Shown: piece by piece, positions 1 to 8,581 of the stretch
Layout: every line of letters starts with the position of its first letter
Numbering within the stretch: position 1 is the stretch's first letter
DNA from: an uncultured Alistipes sp.
GTDB taxonomy: Bacteria; Bacteroidota; Bacteroidia; Bacteroidales; Rikenellaceae
Direction: 5' to 3'
Assembly: GCA_947367255.1 (NCBI GenBank)
Contig: CANBCZ010000003.1
Span: 1 to 53,611, forward strand
DNA length: 53,611 nt
Notes under the pieces: model-generated
Told to the model about the DNA's origin: nothing
Databases searched by the model: none
Seen by the model: the letters and a program-made list of their open reading frames with translations, nothing else
Translations under genes and position numbers: made by a program

Positions 1-80
1 CATTGTCACAATGTCACATTGTCACAGGGGCGTGTAGCGTGTGACAAATGTGACAAGTGACAAGTGACAAGTGACAAAAT
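1..80. repeat. Inverted cluster of GTGACAA heptamers
   Basis: The right half holds GTGACAA at 41-47, 50-56, 57-63, 64-70 and 71-77, the last four head to tail. The left half holds the reverse complement TTGTCAC at 3-9 and 19-25, with ATGTCAC at 11-17. The halves can pair into a long hairpin around the GC-rich centre 26-40. It lies upstream of the glmS promoter and may end an upstream transcript or be a simple-repeat array. Its left limit may be outside the window. Confidence 0.7.
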
Positions 81-151
81 CAGTTCCTCGTCCGTTCTAT
101 ACCGCGACAGGACTAAATGGTGACGGTAAAAGGTTAAAAGCCCAAAATTCC

Positions 152-183
152 TTTGGAATTAAGGAAAAGTTTTCTTACCTTTG
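152..183 (+). promoter_or_regulatory. Bacteroidota-type promoter for glmS
   Basis: A TTTG box at 152-155 and TACCTTTG at 176-183 are separated by 20 nt, matching the Bacteroidota -33/-7 pattern. Transcription would start near 188-190, giving a 5' leader of about 220 nt before the glmS ATG. Confidence 0.7.
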
Positions 184-412
184 TATAATTATATAATAAG
201 GTTTCAGTTTGAGATTAAAAATTGATAGGTTCTATAAATTAGGGCGAGGTGATTTTGGAGATTATTTGGAATAGATTTTACATCTCTTTTGAGGGAGCAA
301 TGGAGACCCCATTGTGACCGAGAAAAGATGGGGAATATACCCAAATAAACCCAAAAGCAACCGCAATAGAACTTTATCAATAGCAATTACTAATTTATAG
401 AACATATCAAAT
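184..412 (+). promoter_or_regulatory. Long structured 5' leader of glmS
   Basis: GTTCTATAAATTAG at 229-242 is the exact reverse complement of 390-403; after one mismatch the pairing extends to 224-227 with 405-408, so 18 of 19 pairs form between 224-242 and 390-408. The 3' arm ends four bases before the ATG at 413, so pairing would bury the ribosome entry region. Inside, CAATGG (298-303) can pair with CCATTG (309-314), while CCCCAT (307-312) can pair with ATGGGG (328-333); these two hairpins exclude each other. I recognise no known riboswitch or glmS-ribozyme sequence. A regulatory role is inference. Confidence 0.5.
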
Positions 413-2263
413 ATGTGTGGAATAGTTGGATACATCGGTCAGCGACGCGCGTATGACATTCTTATTCAGGGACTTCACCGCTTGGAGTATCGTGGTTACG
501 ACTCTTCGGGTGTGGCGATGATCTCAAACGAGGGTCAGCTGAACATATACAAATCTAAGGGCAAGGTCGAGGCTCTCGAGCACTTTGCCTCAAACAAGGA
601 CTTGAGCGGCACAATAGGCATTGCCCACACTCGTTGGGCGACTCACGGCGAGCCAAACGACACAAATGCCCACCCTCACTTCTCGCAGTCGGGACGCCTT
701 GCTATGGTGCACAACGGAACTATCGAGAACTACTCGGTGCTCAAGAAGGCTCTCTCGGCTCACGGCTATACATTTGTCAGTCAGACAGATACAGAGGTCG
801 CTGTGCAGCTCATAGAGTACATTATGGACACAAACCACTGCTCGCTCTTCGATGCAGTGCGCGAGGCTACAAAGCAGATTGTCGGCGCATACGCCATTGC
901 CATTGTGGACCGCGAAAATCCTAACCAGCTCATTGCAGCGCGTCAGTCGTCACCGCTTGTTATCGGCGTGGGCGAGGGCGAGTACTTCCTCGCTTCCGAC
1001 GCAACACCTATCATCGAGTACACAAACAAGGTCATCTACCTCGACGATGGCGATATTGCCGTTATCGACCGTGATGCCGAGCTGAAGGTCTATGACAGCA
1101 ACACCACCACCAAGAGCAACATCAAGATTACCGAGTTGCAGATGTCTATCGAGCAGCTGGAGAAGGGTGGCTACGAGCACTTTATGCTCAAGGAGATCTT
1201 CGAGCAGCCAAAGACCCTTGCCGACTGCATCAGCGGTCGTGTATCGGCAGATGGCAAGAGCATAACCCTCTCGGGAGTGCTCGAGCACAGGGCAAAATTC
1301 CTCAAGACAAAGCGTATAATCATCGTTGCCTGCGGTACCTCGTGGCACGCAGCTCTTATCGGCAAGCACCTTATCGAGGAGTACTGCCGCATACCTGTCG
1401 TAGTGGAGTATGCAAGTGAGTTCCGCTATGCCAACCCCGTTGTAAATCAGGGAGATATACTCATTGCCCTCTCACAGTCGGGCGAGACTGCCGACACCCT
1501 TGCAGCCCTTGAGCTTGCCAAGTCGCGCGGTGCCTTTGTCTTCGGTATCTGCAATGTCATCGGCTCGTCTATCCCTCGCGCAACACACTCTGGTTGCTAC
1601 ATCCACGTTGGTCCAGAGATTGGTGTGGCATCTACAAAGGCATTTACCGGTCAGGTGACTGTGCTGGCTATGATGGCTATGCTTATCGGTCAGATGAAGG
1701 GTACTGTGGACCAGCAGACCCTCGAGCGTATAGCTACCGACATCCGTCGCGTGCCGTCGCTCATCAAGGATATCTTTACAAAGGACAACGACAAGATTGA
1801 GGAGCTGGCAAAGATATTCACCTACGCCCACAACTTCCTCTACCTCGGTCGCGGTTACAACTACCCATCGGCTCTCGAGGGTGCTCTCAAGCTCAAGGAG
1901 ATTTCCTACATCCACGCCGAGGGTTACCCTGCCGCCGAGATGAAGCACGGAACTATTGCGCTGATTGACAACGATATGCCGTCTGTAGTTATCGCCATCA
2001 AGGACAATGTCTACGAGAAGACCGTAAACAACATTCAGCAGGTCAAGGCTCGTGGCGGTAAGGTGGTAGCGATTGTCACCGAGGGAGATACTATCGTCTC
2101 TCAGATGGCGGACTATGTTATCGAGGTGCCGGAGATTTCGGAGTGCCTCACACCGCTGCTCACAGCCATTCCGTTGCAGCTGCTGGCATACTACATCGCC
2201 GTAAACAAGGGCAGAAATGTGGACCAGCCCCGCAACCTCGCAAAATCTGTAACCGTTGAATAA
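413..2263 (+). CDS. glmS: Glutamine--fructose-6-phosphate aminotransferase
   Basis: This 616-residue protein makes glucosamine-6-phosphate from fructose-6-phosphate and glutamine, the entry step to UDP-GlcNAc for peptidoglycan and LPS. It begins MCGIVGYIG, giving the catalytic Cys that becomes N-terminal after Met removal. The class II glutaminase half includes the HTRWATHG and HNG motifs near residues 73 and 100. Two SIS sugar-isomerase domains follow, with the CGTSWHA and SQSGETADT motifs, and the protein ends in the usual KSVTVE tail. Length and all hallmarks are normal. It has its own promoter and a long structured leader, suggesting regulation at the RNA level. The alpha-galactosidase gene starts 13 nt after its stop and may be cotranscribed. 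Confidence 0.98.
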   Translation: MCGIVGYIGQRRAYDILIQGLHRLEYRGYDSSGVAMISNEGQLNIYKSKGKVEALEHFASNKDLSGTIGIAHTRWATHGEPNDTNAHPHFSQSGRLAMVHNGTIENYSVLKKALSAHGYTFVSQTDTEVAVQLIEYIMDTNHCSLFDAVREATKQIVGAYAIAIVDRENPNQLIAARQSSPLVIGVGEGEYFLASDATPIIEYTNKVIYLDDGDIAVIDRDAELKVYDSNTTTKSNIKITELQMSIEQLEKGGYEHFMLKEIFEQPKTLADCISGRVSADGKSITLSGVLEHRAKFLKTKRIIIVACGTSWHAALIGKHLIEEYCRIPVVVEYASEFRYANPVVNQGDILIALSQSGETADTLAALELAKSRGAFVFGICNVIGSSIPRATHSGCYIHVGPEIGVASTKAFTGQVTVLAMMAMLIGQMKGTVDQQTLERIATDIRRVPSLIKDIFTKDNDKIEELAKIFTYAHNFLYLGRGYNYPSALEGALKLKEISYIHAEGYPAAEMKHGTIALIDNDMPSVVIAIKDNVYEKTVNNIQQVKARGGKVVAIVTEGDTIVSQMADYVIEVPEISECLTPLLTAIPLQLLAYYIAVNKGRNVDQPRNLAKSVTVE

Positions 2264-2276
2264 AACTAACCCAAAT

Positions 2277-4511
2277 ATGAAGAGACTACTATTTACTGCT
2301 ACCCTGCTTGTTGCATCTTTTGCAACTGCTGTAGCAAAGGATTATCAGCTTTCAACGCCCAACACTACCGTTATCCTCACGGCAGATGAGGGCTCACCGC
2401 TCTACTTCCGCTACTATGGCTCAAAGAGCAGCATCGGCGATGTGCGCGCAGCAGGTCGTATGGTCAAGTATGACGCCTACCCTGCCTTCGGTACCCGTTG
2501 TGATGCCCCCTATGCAGCACTTGTAAAGCAGCACAATGGCGAGAATGCCTCAAAGCTCGTTGTGGAGCGCGTGGAGCAGAGCACAGCAGACCACCTTACA
2601 ACCCTCTCCTTCTACCTGAAGGATGTGGCACACGAGAACCTCGTTATCAAGGTGAACTACTCTGCATACGACGACTGCGACATTATCAAGATGAACACCG
2701 AGTACTTCAACAACGGCAAGAAGCCTGTTGTGCTTCAGAAGTATATGTCGGCAGTGCTGCCTATACAGTCTGACAACTGTATCCTGATGACCCTTGACGG
2801 CAATGTCAAGAACGAGTGCAACGAGTGCGTAATGCCTCTGCCTGAGGGTCTTTACAACATCACTACAACAACTGCATCACGCATTGCCCAGTACACCAAC
2901 GCATCGTTTATGTTGGGTCTTGACGGCAAGTTGGAGGAGCAGAACTGCCCTGTCATTGCGGGTACTATGGCTTGGATGGGCAACACCCACTTCGAGTTCT
3001 ACAACACCTCTGCAGCACGCATCCCGACCCTCTTTATGGGCGGTATAAACCCTGCGGCAAGTGACTATACCCTCGCAGGCAAGAGCAGCCTTGTAACCCC
3101 TGAGATGATCTTCACCTACTCCAACAACGGTAAGGGCGAGGCATCGCGTACCTTCCACCGCTGGGCACGCCACCACCAGCTGCTCGACGGCACAAAGACC
3201 CGTGAGGTGCTCCTCAACTCTTGGGAGGGCGTACACTTCGACATCAGCGAGACAAGTATGGTCGATATGACCCGCGACTTCGCTGCTCTGGGTGGTGAGA
3301 TGTTCGTTGTGGATGATGGTTGGTTTGGCGACAAGTACCCTCGTAATGGCGGTACAACATCGCTCGGCGACTGGATGATTGCTCCGCAGAAGCTCCCTAA
3401 CGGCATCCGTCCGCTGATAGACCTTGCACACAACAACGGTATGAAGTTCGGTATCTGGATTGAGCCGGAGATGGTCAATACAAAGAGTGAGCTCTACGAG
3501 AAGCACCCCGATTGGGTACTGCGTCACCCCGACTTCGACCCTACATACGGTCGTGGCAAGACACAGCTGCTGCTCGACCTTACCAATCCGAAGGTTCAGG
3601 ACCATGTATTCAAGGTTGTGGACGATCTGATGACTCAGTATCCGGATATCTACTACATCAAGTGGGACAACAATATGTCTATGCACAACGCCCACAGCCA
3701 GTACCTTCCAAATGAGCTTCAGAGCAACCTCTATGTGGACTTTACCCTCGCTTTGGAGAAGATTCTCAAGCGTATCCGTGCCAAGTACCCTGAGGTAGTT
3801 ATCCAGCTCTGCGCATCGGGTGGCTCACGCCTCAACTACGGCTACCTCCCATACTTCCAGGAGATGTGGACCTCTGACCAGACAGATGCCTACCACCGCA
3901 TCCTTATCCAGTGGGGTGCAATGAACTTCTTCCCGTCAAATATGCTCGCTGCGCATGTGGGCTCGGCATACAGCAAGTACACCCAGCGCCTTATCCCTAT
4001 CAAGTTCCGCTTCGATGTAGCCTCTATGTGCCGCCTCGGTATGGAGATGGTTCCGTCAAAGATGAACGACGCAGAGCGCGAGTATGCAAAGCGTGCCATT
4101 GCAGAGTATAAGACTATCCGTCCTGTAGTTCAGCAGGGTGATCTCTACCGCCTTGTATCGCCATACGAGGGCAAGCGCGACTTCTCGTCACTGATGTATG
4201 TTACCGAGAACAAGGAGCGTGCAGTGCTCTTTGCATATCGCCACTGGTTCAAGCACGATATGTCCAACATAATCATCCGCCTGCAGGGTCTTAACCCGGA
4301 CGCCAAATACAAGATTCGCGAGGTGTGCCCTGAGTATGAGAATAAGCCTGCAGCCATTAGCGGCAAGACAATCTCGGGTCGTACCCTTATGCAGGAGGGC
4401 GTAGTGCTTCCGGAGCTTGTCAAGGGCTTTACCAAGAATGCTCCACTGGGCGAGGTGCGTGCCGGAAACGACTTCCGCAGCGTAGTTCTCGAGCTTACAG
4501 AGGTTAAATAA
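2277..4511 (+). CDS. Secreted GH36-family alpha-galactosidase
   Basis: The 744-residue enzyme begins with signal peptide MKRLLFTATLLVASFATAVA, so ATG 2277 is preferred over an in-frame TTG at 2256 that overlaps glmS. A GH36 N-terminal beta-sandwich is followed by a TIM barrel with FVVDDGWFG and GIWIEPEMV. The likely nucleophile is the Asp of YIKWDNN and the acid/base the Asp of WTSDQTDA. A C-terminal beta-domain completes the fold. It should release terminal alpha-galactose in the periplasm or at the surface; GH36 also contains alpha-N-acetylgalactosaminidases, so substrate is not settled. Galactokinase is encoded 22 kb away in this window, a possible sink for the product. It sits 13 nt after glmS and 21 nt before ysxC. 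Confidence 0.9.
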   Translation: MKRLLFTATLLVASFATAVAKDYQLSTPNTTVILTADEGSPLYFRYYGSKSSIGDVRAAGRMVKYDAYPAFGTRCDAPYAALVKQHNGENASKLVVERVEQSTADHLTTLSFYLKDVAHENLVIKVNYSAYDDCDIIKMNTEYFNNGKKPVVLQKYMSAVLPIQSDNCILMTLDGNVKNECNECVMPLPEGLYNITTTTASRIAQYTNASFMLGLDGKLEEQNCPVIAGTMAWMGNTHFEFYNTSAARIPTLFMGGINPAASDYTLAGKSSLVTPEMIFTYSNNGKGEASRTFHRWARHHQLLDGTKTREVLLNSWEGVHFDISETSMVDMTRDFAALGGEMFVVDDGWFGDKYPRNGGTTSLGDWMIAPQKLPNGIRPLIDLAHNNGMKFGIWIEPEMVNTKSELYEKHPDWVLRHPDFDPTYGRGKTQLLLDLTNPKVQDHVFKVVDDLMTQYPDIYYIKWDNNMSMHNAHSQYLPNELQSNLYVDFTLALEKILKRIRAKYPEVVIQLCASGGSRLNYGYLPYFQEMWTSDQTDAYHRILIQWGAMNFFPSNMLAAHVGSAYSKYTQRLIPIKFRFDVASMCRLGMEMVPSKMNDAEREYAKRAIAEYKTIRPVVQQGDLYRLVSPYEGKRDFSSLMYVTENKERAVLFAYRHWFKHDMSNIIIRLQGLNPDAKYKIREVCPEYENKPAAISGKTISGRTLMQEGVVLPELVKGFTKNAPLGEVRAGNDFRSVVLELTEVK

Positions 4512-4532
4512 CAGCCTACACAGAGCAATACG

Positions 4533-5141
4533 ATGATAAACAAAGCAGTATTCAAGTGTAGCTCGGAGAAGATTTCGCAGGTCCCTAAGGACTCTCTGCC
4601 CGACATCGCCTTTATCGGTCGCAGTAATGTAGGCAAGAGTTCGCTAATCAATATGCTGACCAAGCATAAGGGACTTGCAAAGGTCTCTGCCACACCGGGC
4701 AAGACACGACTTATCAACCACTTTACCATCAACGACAGCTGGTATCTGGTCGATTTGCCGGGCTATGGCTATGCCCGCACAGGCAAGAGCACCCGAAATA
4801 CCTTTGCTAAGATTATTACCGACTATGTCTTCAAGTGCGAGAAGATGCACTTCCTCTTCGTGCTTGTCGATTCACGCCTCGAGCCGCAGAAGATAGACCT
4901 CGAGTTTATCGAGCAGCTCGGAATGAACGGAGTGCCGTTCGGTATCATCTTTACCAAGGCGGACAAACTCTCCAAAACCCAACTCGAGCGCAGTGTCTCT
5001 GCCTACCAGAAGAGACTCTCCGAGCAGTGGGAAGAGCTTCCGCCAATGTTTACCAGCTCCTCCGAAAAGGGCACAGGTCGCGATGAAATCGTCGGCTACA
5101 TTGAGGATATATTAAAAGATTTTAATAAAGATAGTAAATAA
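4533..5141 (+). CDS. ysxC: Ribosome biogenesis GTP-binding protein YsxC/EngB
   Basis: This 202-residue GTPase of the TrmE-Era-EngA-YihA-Septin family assists assembly of the large ribosomal subunit. The G1 loop is GRSNVGKSS near residue 31, G3 is DLPGYG, G4 is TKAD and the G5 region is a TSSSEKGTG segment. Length is normal for the family (about 200 residues). It follows the alpha-galactosidase by 21 nt with no promoter visible between them, so it is probably read from upstream. Confidence 0.95.
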   Translation: MINKAVFKCSSEKISQVPKDSLPDIAFIGRSNVGKSSLINMLTKHKGLAKVSATPGKTRLINHFTINDSWYLVDLPGYGYARTGKSTRNTFAKIITDYVFKCEKMHFLFVLVDSRLEPQKIDLEFIEQLGMNGVPFGIIFTKADKLSKTQLERSVSAYQKRLSEQWEELPPMFTSSSEKGTGRDEIVGYIEDILKDFNKDSK

Positions 5142-5155
5142 TAGCCGATTTTTGC

Positions 5156-5163
5156 TATCTTTG
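5156..5163 (+). promoter_or_regulatory. -7 box upstream of prs
   Basis: TATCTTTG matches TAnnTTTG and lies in the 115-nt gap before prs. No clear TTG is found at the expected -33 distance, so only the -7 element is supported. The implied leader is about 85 nt. Confidence 0.45.
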
Positions 5164-5256
5164 CACCGCTATTGCGGTTTTATAGACTGTTAGCAGCAAG
5201 CCTTATTATTTGCAACAAAATTTTATTTATTTAATAAATACCAAAACACACTCTTT

Positions 5257-6198
5257 ATGGCTATCCACAAAATTAAGTTCTTCACAGGACGTTCTTCTCG
5301 CTACCTTGCAGAGAAGATTGTTGCCGCTTATGGCACAACCCTCGGTGATTGCGAGTGTCTCGAGTTTAGCGACGGCGAGTTCCAGCCACGCTACGCAGAG
5401 TCTATCCGCGGTTGCACCGTATTTATTATCCAGTCTACCTTCCCTAAGTCAGACAATCTGATGGAGCTGTTGATGATGATTGACGCAGCTCGTCGTGCCT
5501 CTGCTTACAAGGTAATCGCAGTAATCCCTTACTTCGGTTGGGCTCGTCAGGACCGCAAGGACCGTCCTCGTGTTCCTATCACCTCAAAGCTCGTTGCAAA
5601 TATGCTTACTGCAGCAGGCGTTGATCGCGTGATGACAATGGACCTCCACGCAGACCAGATTCAGGGCTTCTTCGAGGTACCGGTAGATGCACTCTACGCA
5701 AGCGGTATGTTCGTTCCGTATATCCAGAGTCTGGGTATCGAGGACCTCTCTATTGCAGCACCTGATATGGGTGGTGCAAAGCGTGCAGGAACATACGCAA
5801 AGCTCCTCGGCACACCAATTATCATCTCTCACAAGGAGCGTGCCAAGGCAAATGTTGTAGGTTCTATGACCGCTATTGGTGATGTAGAGGGTCGTAATGT
5901 GCTGATTGTTGATGATATGATTGACACCGCAGGTACTATCTGTATGGCTGCAAATATGCTTATGGAGCGCGGTGCGAAATCTGTTCGTGCGGCAATTACC
6001 CACCCTGTACTCTCAGGCAAGGCTTACGACCGCATCAACGAGAGCGCACTTACTGAGGTTATCGTTTCAGATACTATTCCGCTCAATCCGAATGCAGATC
6101 TGCACAAGTTTACCGTTCTCTCTTGTGCCGACATCTTCGCTGAGGTTATCGAGCGCGTACACAACTACAAGGAGATTTCGTCAATCTTCTTCCACTAA
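5257..6198 (+). CDS. prs: Ribose-phosphate pyrophosphokinase
   Basis: The 313-residue enzyme makes PRPP from ribose-5-phosphate and ATP for purine, pyrimidine, histidine, tryptophan and NAD synthesis. Visible motifs are FFTGRSS at the N-terminus, the catalytic flexible-loop region YFGWARQDRKDRPR near residue 93, TMDLHADQIQGFF, and the PRPP-binding loop VLIVDDMIDTAGT near residue 210. Length is typical for a class I enzyme. A likely promoter lies upstream and a strong hairpin terminator follows. Confidence 0.97.
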   Translation: MAIHKIKFFTGRSSRYLAEKIVAAYGTTLGDCECLEFSDGEFQPRYAESIRGCTVFIIQSTFPKSDNLMELLMMIDAARRASAYKVIAVIPYFGWARQDRKDRPRVPITSKLVANMLTAAGVDRVMTMDLHADQIQGFFEVPVDALYASGMFVPYIQSLGIEDLSIAAPDMGGAKRAGTYAKLLGTPIIISHKERAKANVVGSMTAIGDVEGRNVLIVDDMIDTAGTICMAANMLMERGAKSVRAAITHPVLSGKAYDRINESALTEVIVSDTIPLNPNADLHKFTVLSCADIFAEVIERVHNYKEISSIFFH

Positions 6199-6210
6199 AA
6201 TAGAGAACTC

Positions 6211-6246
6211 AATATGGGGAGGGAGCAATTCCTCCCCTATTTTATA
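6211..6246 (+). terminator. Terminator after prs
   Basis: GGGGAGG pairs with CCTCCCC around a GAGCAATT loop, and the stem is flanked by A/T-rich arms ending in TATTTTAT. It separates prs from the following membrane-protein gene. Confidence 0.7.
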
Positions 6247-6264
6247 TAGAACATATCCCACACA

Positions 6265-6939
6265 ATGTTCCGCCTCTTATTCTTCCCGCTTATTATTGCG
6301 ACCCTTGCTGTAGGTATTACCGAGATTATCCCGATAGCAGAGTGGCTCATAGCACACCCTATCAAGTACCAATATGTCGGTATGGGTATGGCAGGCTACT
6401 TTATTGTAACTTTGTTAGGATTTTTCAAGAAAAATTTGGAATGGGTACGCACCTTCTCGCACGAGCTGTCGCATACTATTGTGGGAATGATGTTTTTCAG
6501 GAAGATACACTCTTTTGAGGCTGGAGTCGGCTCGGGAGTTATGAGTCACAGCGGAGGATTGCGTTTCGGCACGATATTTATCTCACTTGCCCCCTACTGT
6601 CTGCCGATATTTACCTATCTGTTCCTCTTTCTGCGTGAGCTTGGCGCAACATCTTCACTCTACATCTTCGATATTATTATCGGCGTAACAACAGCCTTCC
6701 ATATCGGTTGTTTTCGCCGTCAGATAGGTCTGCATCAGACCGATATTACAAGCGTGGGAGCCTTCCGCTCGGCACTCTTTATTGTTGCGATGTGGATTGT
6801 GAACCTCTCGGTGCTGCTACTCTCTATCCGTATGGGCGTACTAAAGGCATTCAAGACGCTTGCCGTAGAGTATTACGAGGATTTGGTTGTGTGGAGTAAG
6901 GTCGCTCTCGACTTTGTAATGAGCCACCTCGGAATCTAA
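6265..6939 (+). CDS. M50-like HExxH integral membrane protein
   Basis: A 224-residue protein with about five or six hydrophobic segments, starting MFRLLFFPLIIATLAVG. The zinc-protease motif HELSH lies near residue 71, just after FFKKNLEWVRTFS, and a GSGVMSHSGG loop follows. This arrangement resembles M50/M50B-like membrane metallopeptidases of Bacteroidota. I see no clear second M50 motif (NxxPxxxxDG), so proteolytic activity is uncertain. It is convergent with aroQ across 11 nt. The leader carries TAGAACATATC, also present just before the glmS ATG, which may be chance. Confidence 0.7.
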   Translation: MFRLLFFPLIIATLAVGITEIIPIAEWLIAHPIKYQYVGMGMAGYFIVTLLGFFKKNLEWVRTFSHELSHTIVGMMFFRKIHSFEAGVGSGVMSHSGGLRFGTIFISLAPYCLPIFTYLFLFLRELGATSSLYIFDIIIGVTTAFHIGCFRRQIGLHQTDITSVGAFRSALFIVAMWIVNLSVLLLSIRMGVLKAFKTLAVEYYEDLVVWSKVALDFVMSHLGI

Positions 6940-6950
6940 TCAGAGCTATA

Positions 6951-7379
6951 CTACTGCTCCAAGTGGAGCTTCAGAGCCTCTACTCCGATACGATATGAGT
7001 TGAGACCAAAGCCAACCACAGAGCCTATCGCCACACTGCCTATGAGTGTAGTATGGCGGAACTCTTCGCGTGCTGCGATGTTTGAGATGTGTATCTCTAC
7101 TACAGGGGTATCAATAGCCGCTATGGCGTCACGAATCACTACAGAAGTGTGTGTATAACCGCCCGCATTGAGCAACACACCGTCGTAGTTACCCTCTGCA
7201 CGGTGCAGCGCATCGACAATCTCCCCCTCGATGTTTGTCTGGTGGTAGTCGATAGTATGCTCGGCATATAGTGCTTGCAGTCGCGGAATGAAAGTATCAA
7301 AACTCTCACAACCATATACACCCTTGTCGCGACGACCCTGCAAATTGAGATTTGCACCGTTGAGAATCAGAATCTTCAT
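6951..7379 (-). CDS. aroQ: Type II 3-dehydroquinate dehydratase
   Basis: The 142-residue enzyme dehydrates 3-dehydroquinate to 3-dehydroshikimate in the shikimate pathway. The N-terminus MKILILNGANLNLQGRR leads to the catalytic Tyr in GVYG. NAGGYTHTSVVIRDAI carries the substrate-binding Asn region and HISNIAAREEFRH the catalytic His and the lid Arg. Length is normal for type II dodecameric enzymes. No other shikimate gene is adjacent. The region upstream is repeat DNA. Confidence 0.96.
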   Translation of the reverse strand: MKILILNGANLNLQGRRDKGVYGCESFDTFIPRLQALYAEHTIDYHQTNIEGEIVDALHRAEGNYDGVLLNAGGYTHTSVVIRDAIAAIDTPVVEIHISNIAAREEFRHTTLIGSVAIGSVVGFGLNSYRIGVEALKLHLEQ

Positions 7380-7418
7380 AGTTTTTGGCTATTGGCGTTT
7401 TTAATAAGAGTTATCCCA

Positions 7419-7602
7419 CCCAAAATAGCTTTTAGACGGAATAGCTGTCTGCTTTCAAAGTGATTTATAAAGAGCTTTTGCAAGGCTTGCGACACTGCCT
7501 CTAAGTTCCCCAAAATAGCTTTTAGGCGAGGATTTTCAAGGCTTGCTCCGTTCCCCTGCGAATAATTTATAAATAGATTTTGCAAGGCTTGCGACACTGC
7601 CG
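7419..7602. repeat. Interleaved direct repeats downstream of ptb
   Basis: CCAAAATAGCTTTTAG followed by RCG occurs at about 7420-7437 and 7510-7528. A second unit, ATTTATAAA then AG, TTTTGCAAGG and CTTGCGACACTGCC, occurs at 7463-7499 and 7565-7601, a period of about 102 nt. The CAAGGCTTGC core is itself near-palindromic and a third partial copy (TTTTCAAGGCTTGC) lies at about 7533-7546. The minus strand has an open frame through the repeats whose translation is itself repetitive, which I regard as a by-product of the repeat. No gene is seen between aroQ and ptb. Confidence 0.75.
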
Positions 7603-7672
7603 AAACCGCAGCATACTAAAGCGTATGTGAGGATTTCGGCAGTTAGCGTAACGCAGCAAAAGCCTTTAGAAA
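7597..7672 (-). repeat. Family B hairpin element at the 3' end of ptb
   Basis: CTGCCGAAA (7597-7605) pairs perfectly with TTTCGGCAG (7634-7642), enclosing a second stem CATAC (7612-7616) with GTATG (7623-7627). On the minus strand the motif GCGTTACGC then leads away from the ptb stop codon at 7673-7675. The same layout with different stem bases occurs at 23704-23822, after the permease stop codon. It may act as a 3'-end or terminator structure, or be a small mobile palindrome. Confidence 0.65.
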
Positions 7673-8575
7673 TTACTTCGCCAAAAGACAAGCAAGGGCA
7701 ATAGAATACTTCTTAGACGCCGCCGAATCACCTCGTGAAGTGAGAACACACGGAACCTTCGCACCCATAACGATAGCAGCGATCTCGCCACCTGCAAGGT
7801 GAGATACAGACTTGAAGAATACATTTCCTGACTCGATATTCGGGAAGAGGAGTGCATCTACATCGCCTGCGATAGCTGAGCCCTTAACCTTCTTGTGGTC
7901 AGCAACCTCCTTGAAGAGAGCCACATCGAGTGAGAGCGGACCATCAACGATAACATTGCCGAGCTGACCGCGATCTGCCATCTTTGCGAGCATAGCGCCC
8001 TCGATAGATGATACAGATGCAGGGAGCACCTGCTCTGATGGAGCTACGCAACCAATCTTCGGAGTCTGAACGCCCAGAGCAACAGCTACCTGACGCAGGT
8101 AGTCAATCTGCTTCTGCTTCTGCTTGATATCCGGCTGGAGGATAATTGCGATATCCGATGCGAGGAGGAGCTTGTGGTAGCCTGACCACTCGAATACAGA
8201 TACATGGCTCAGTACACCCTTTGGAGGGCAAAGACCGAGCTCCTTGTCGAGGATTGCGCGCATATACTTGTCGGTTGGCAGCATACCCTTCATAAGCACA
8301 TCAGCATCACCTGTAGCCACTGCAGTTGCGGCGAGCTTTGCAGCCTTAACATCGCTCTTCTCGTCGATAATCTGGAATACAGAGCTGTCGATACCCAACT
8401 GCTGGCATACCTGCTCGATAACGATGCGGTCGCCATAGAGAATTGGGGTTACAAGACCCTCGTTATATGCATCATAGACAGCCTCGATAGTGTGTGAGTC
8501 CTGTCCGTAAGCCACTGCAAGACGCTTTCTGCCGCGTGCCTGAGCAGCCTCTACTATTTCTTGTAGGTGTTTCAT
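7673..8575 (-). CDS. ptb: Phosphate butyryl/acetyltransferase-family enzyme
   Basis: The 300-residue protein belongs to the PTA_PTB phosphotransacylase family, which interconverts acyl-CoA and acyl-phosphate. The short length without the N-terminal DRTGG-type domain of long Pta, and segments such as MKGMLPTDKYMRAILD, GVLSHVSVFEW, VDGPLSLDVALF and LLFPNIESGN, fit the Ptb branch. It starts 6 nt after ackA, so acyl-phosphate can pass straight to the kinase. Acetyl, propionyl or butyryl specificity cannot be read from the sequence. A palindromic repeat begins right after the stop codon. Confidence 0.85.
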   Translation of the reverse strand: MKHLQEIVEAAQARGRKRLAVAYGQDSHTIEAVYDAYNEGLVTPILYGDRIVIEQVCQQLGIDSSVFQIIDEKSDVKAAKLAATAVATGDADVLMKGMLPTDKYMRAILDKELGLCPPKGVLSHVSVFEWSGYHKLLLASDIAIILQPDIKQKQKQIDYLRQVAVALGVQTPKIGCVAPSEQVLPASVSSIEGAMLAKMADRGQLGNVIVDGPLSLDVALFKEVADHKKVKGSAIAGDVDALLFPNIESGNVFFKSVSHLAGGEIAAIVMGAKVPCVLTSRGDSAASKKYSIALACLLAK

Positions 8576-8581
8576 AGTCTT

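Noticed and set aside
184..412. glmS ribozyme in the glmS leader
   Set aside because: The conserved ribozyme core is not recognisable, and the ribozyme is typical of Gram-positive bacteria. Only a new type of leader structure is proposed.
2256..2276. Upstream TTG start for the alpha-galactosidase
   Set aside because: It would overlap glmS and place seven residues before an excellent signal peptide; ATG 2277 is better.
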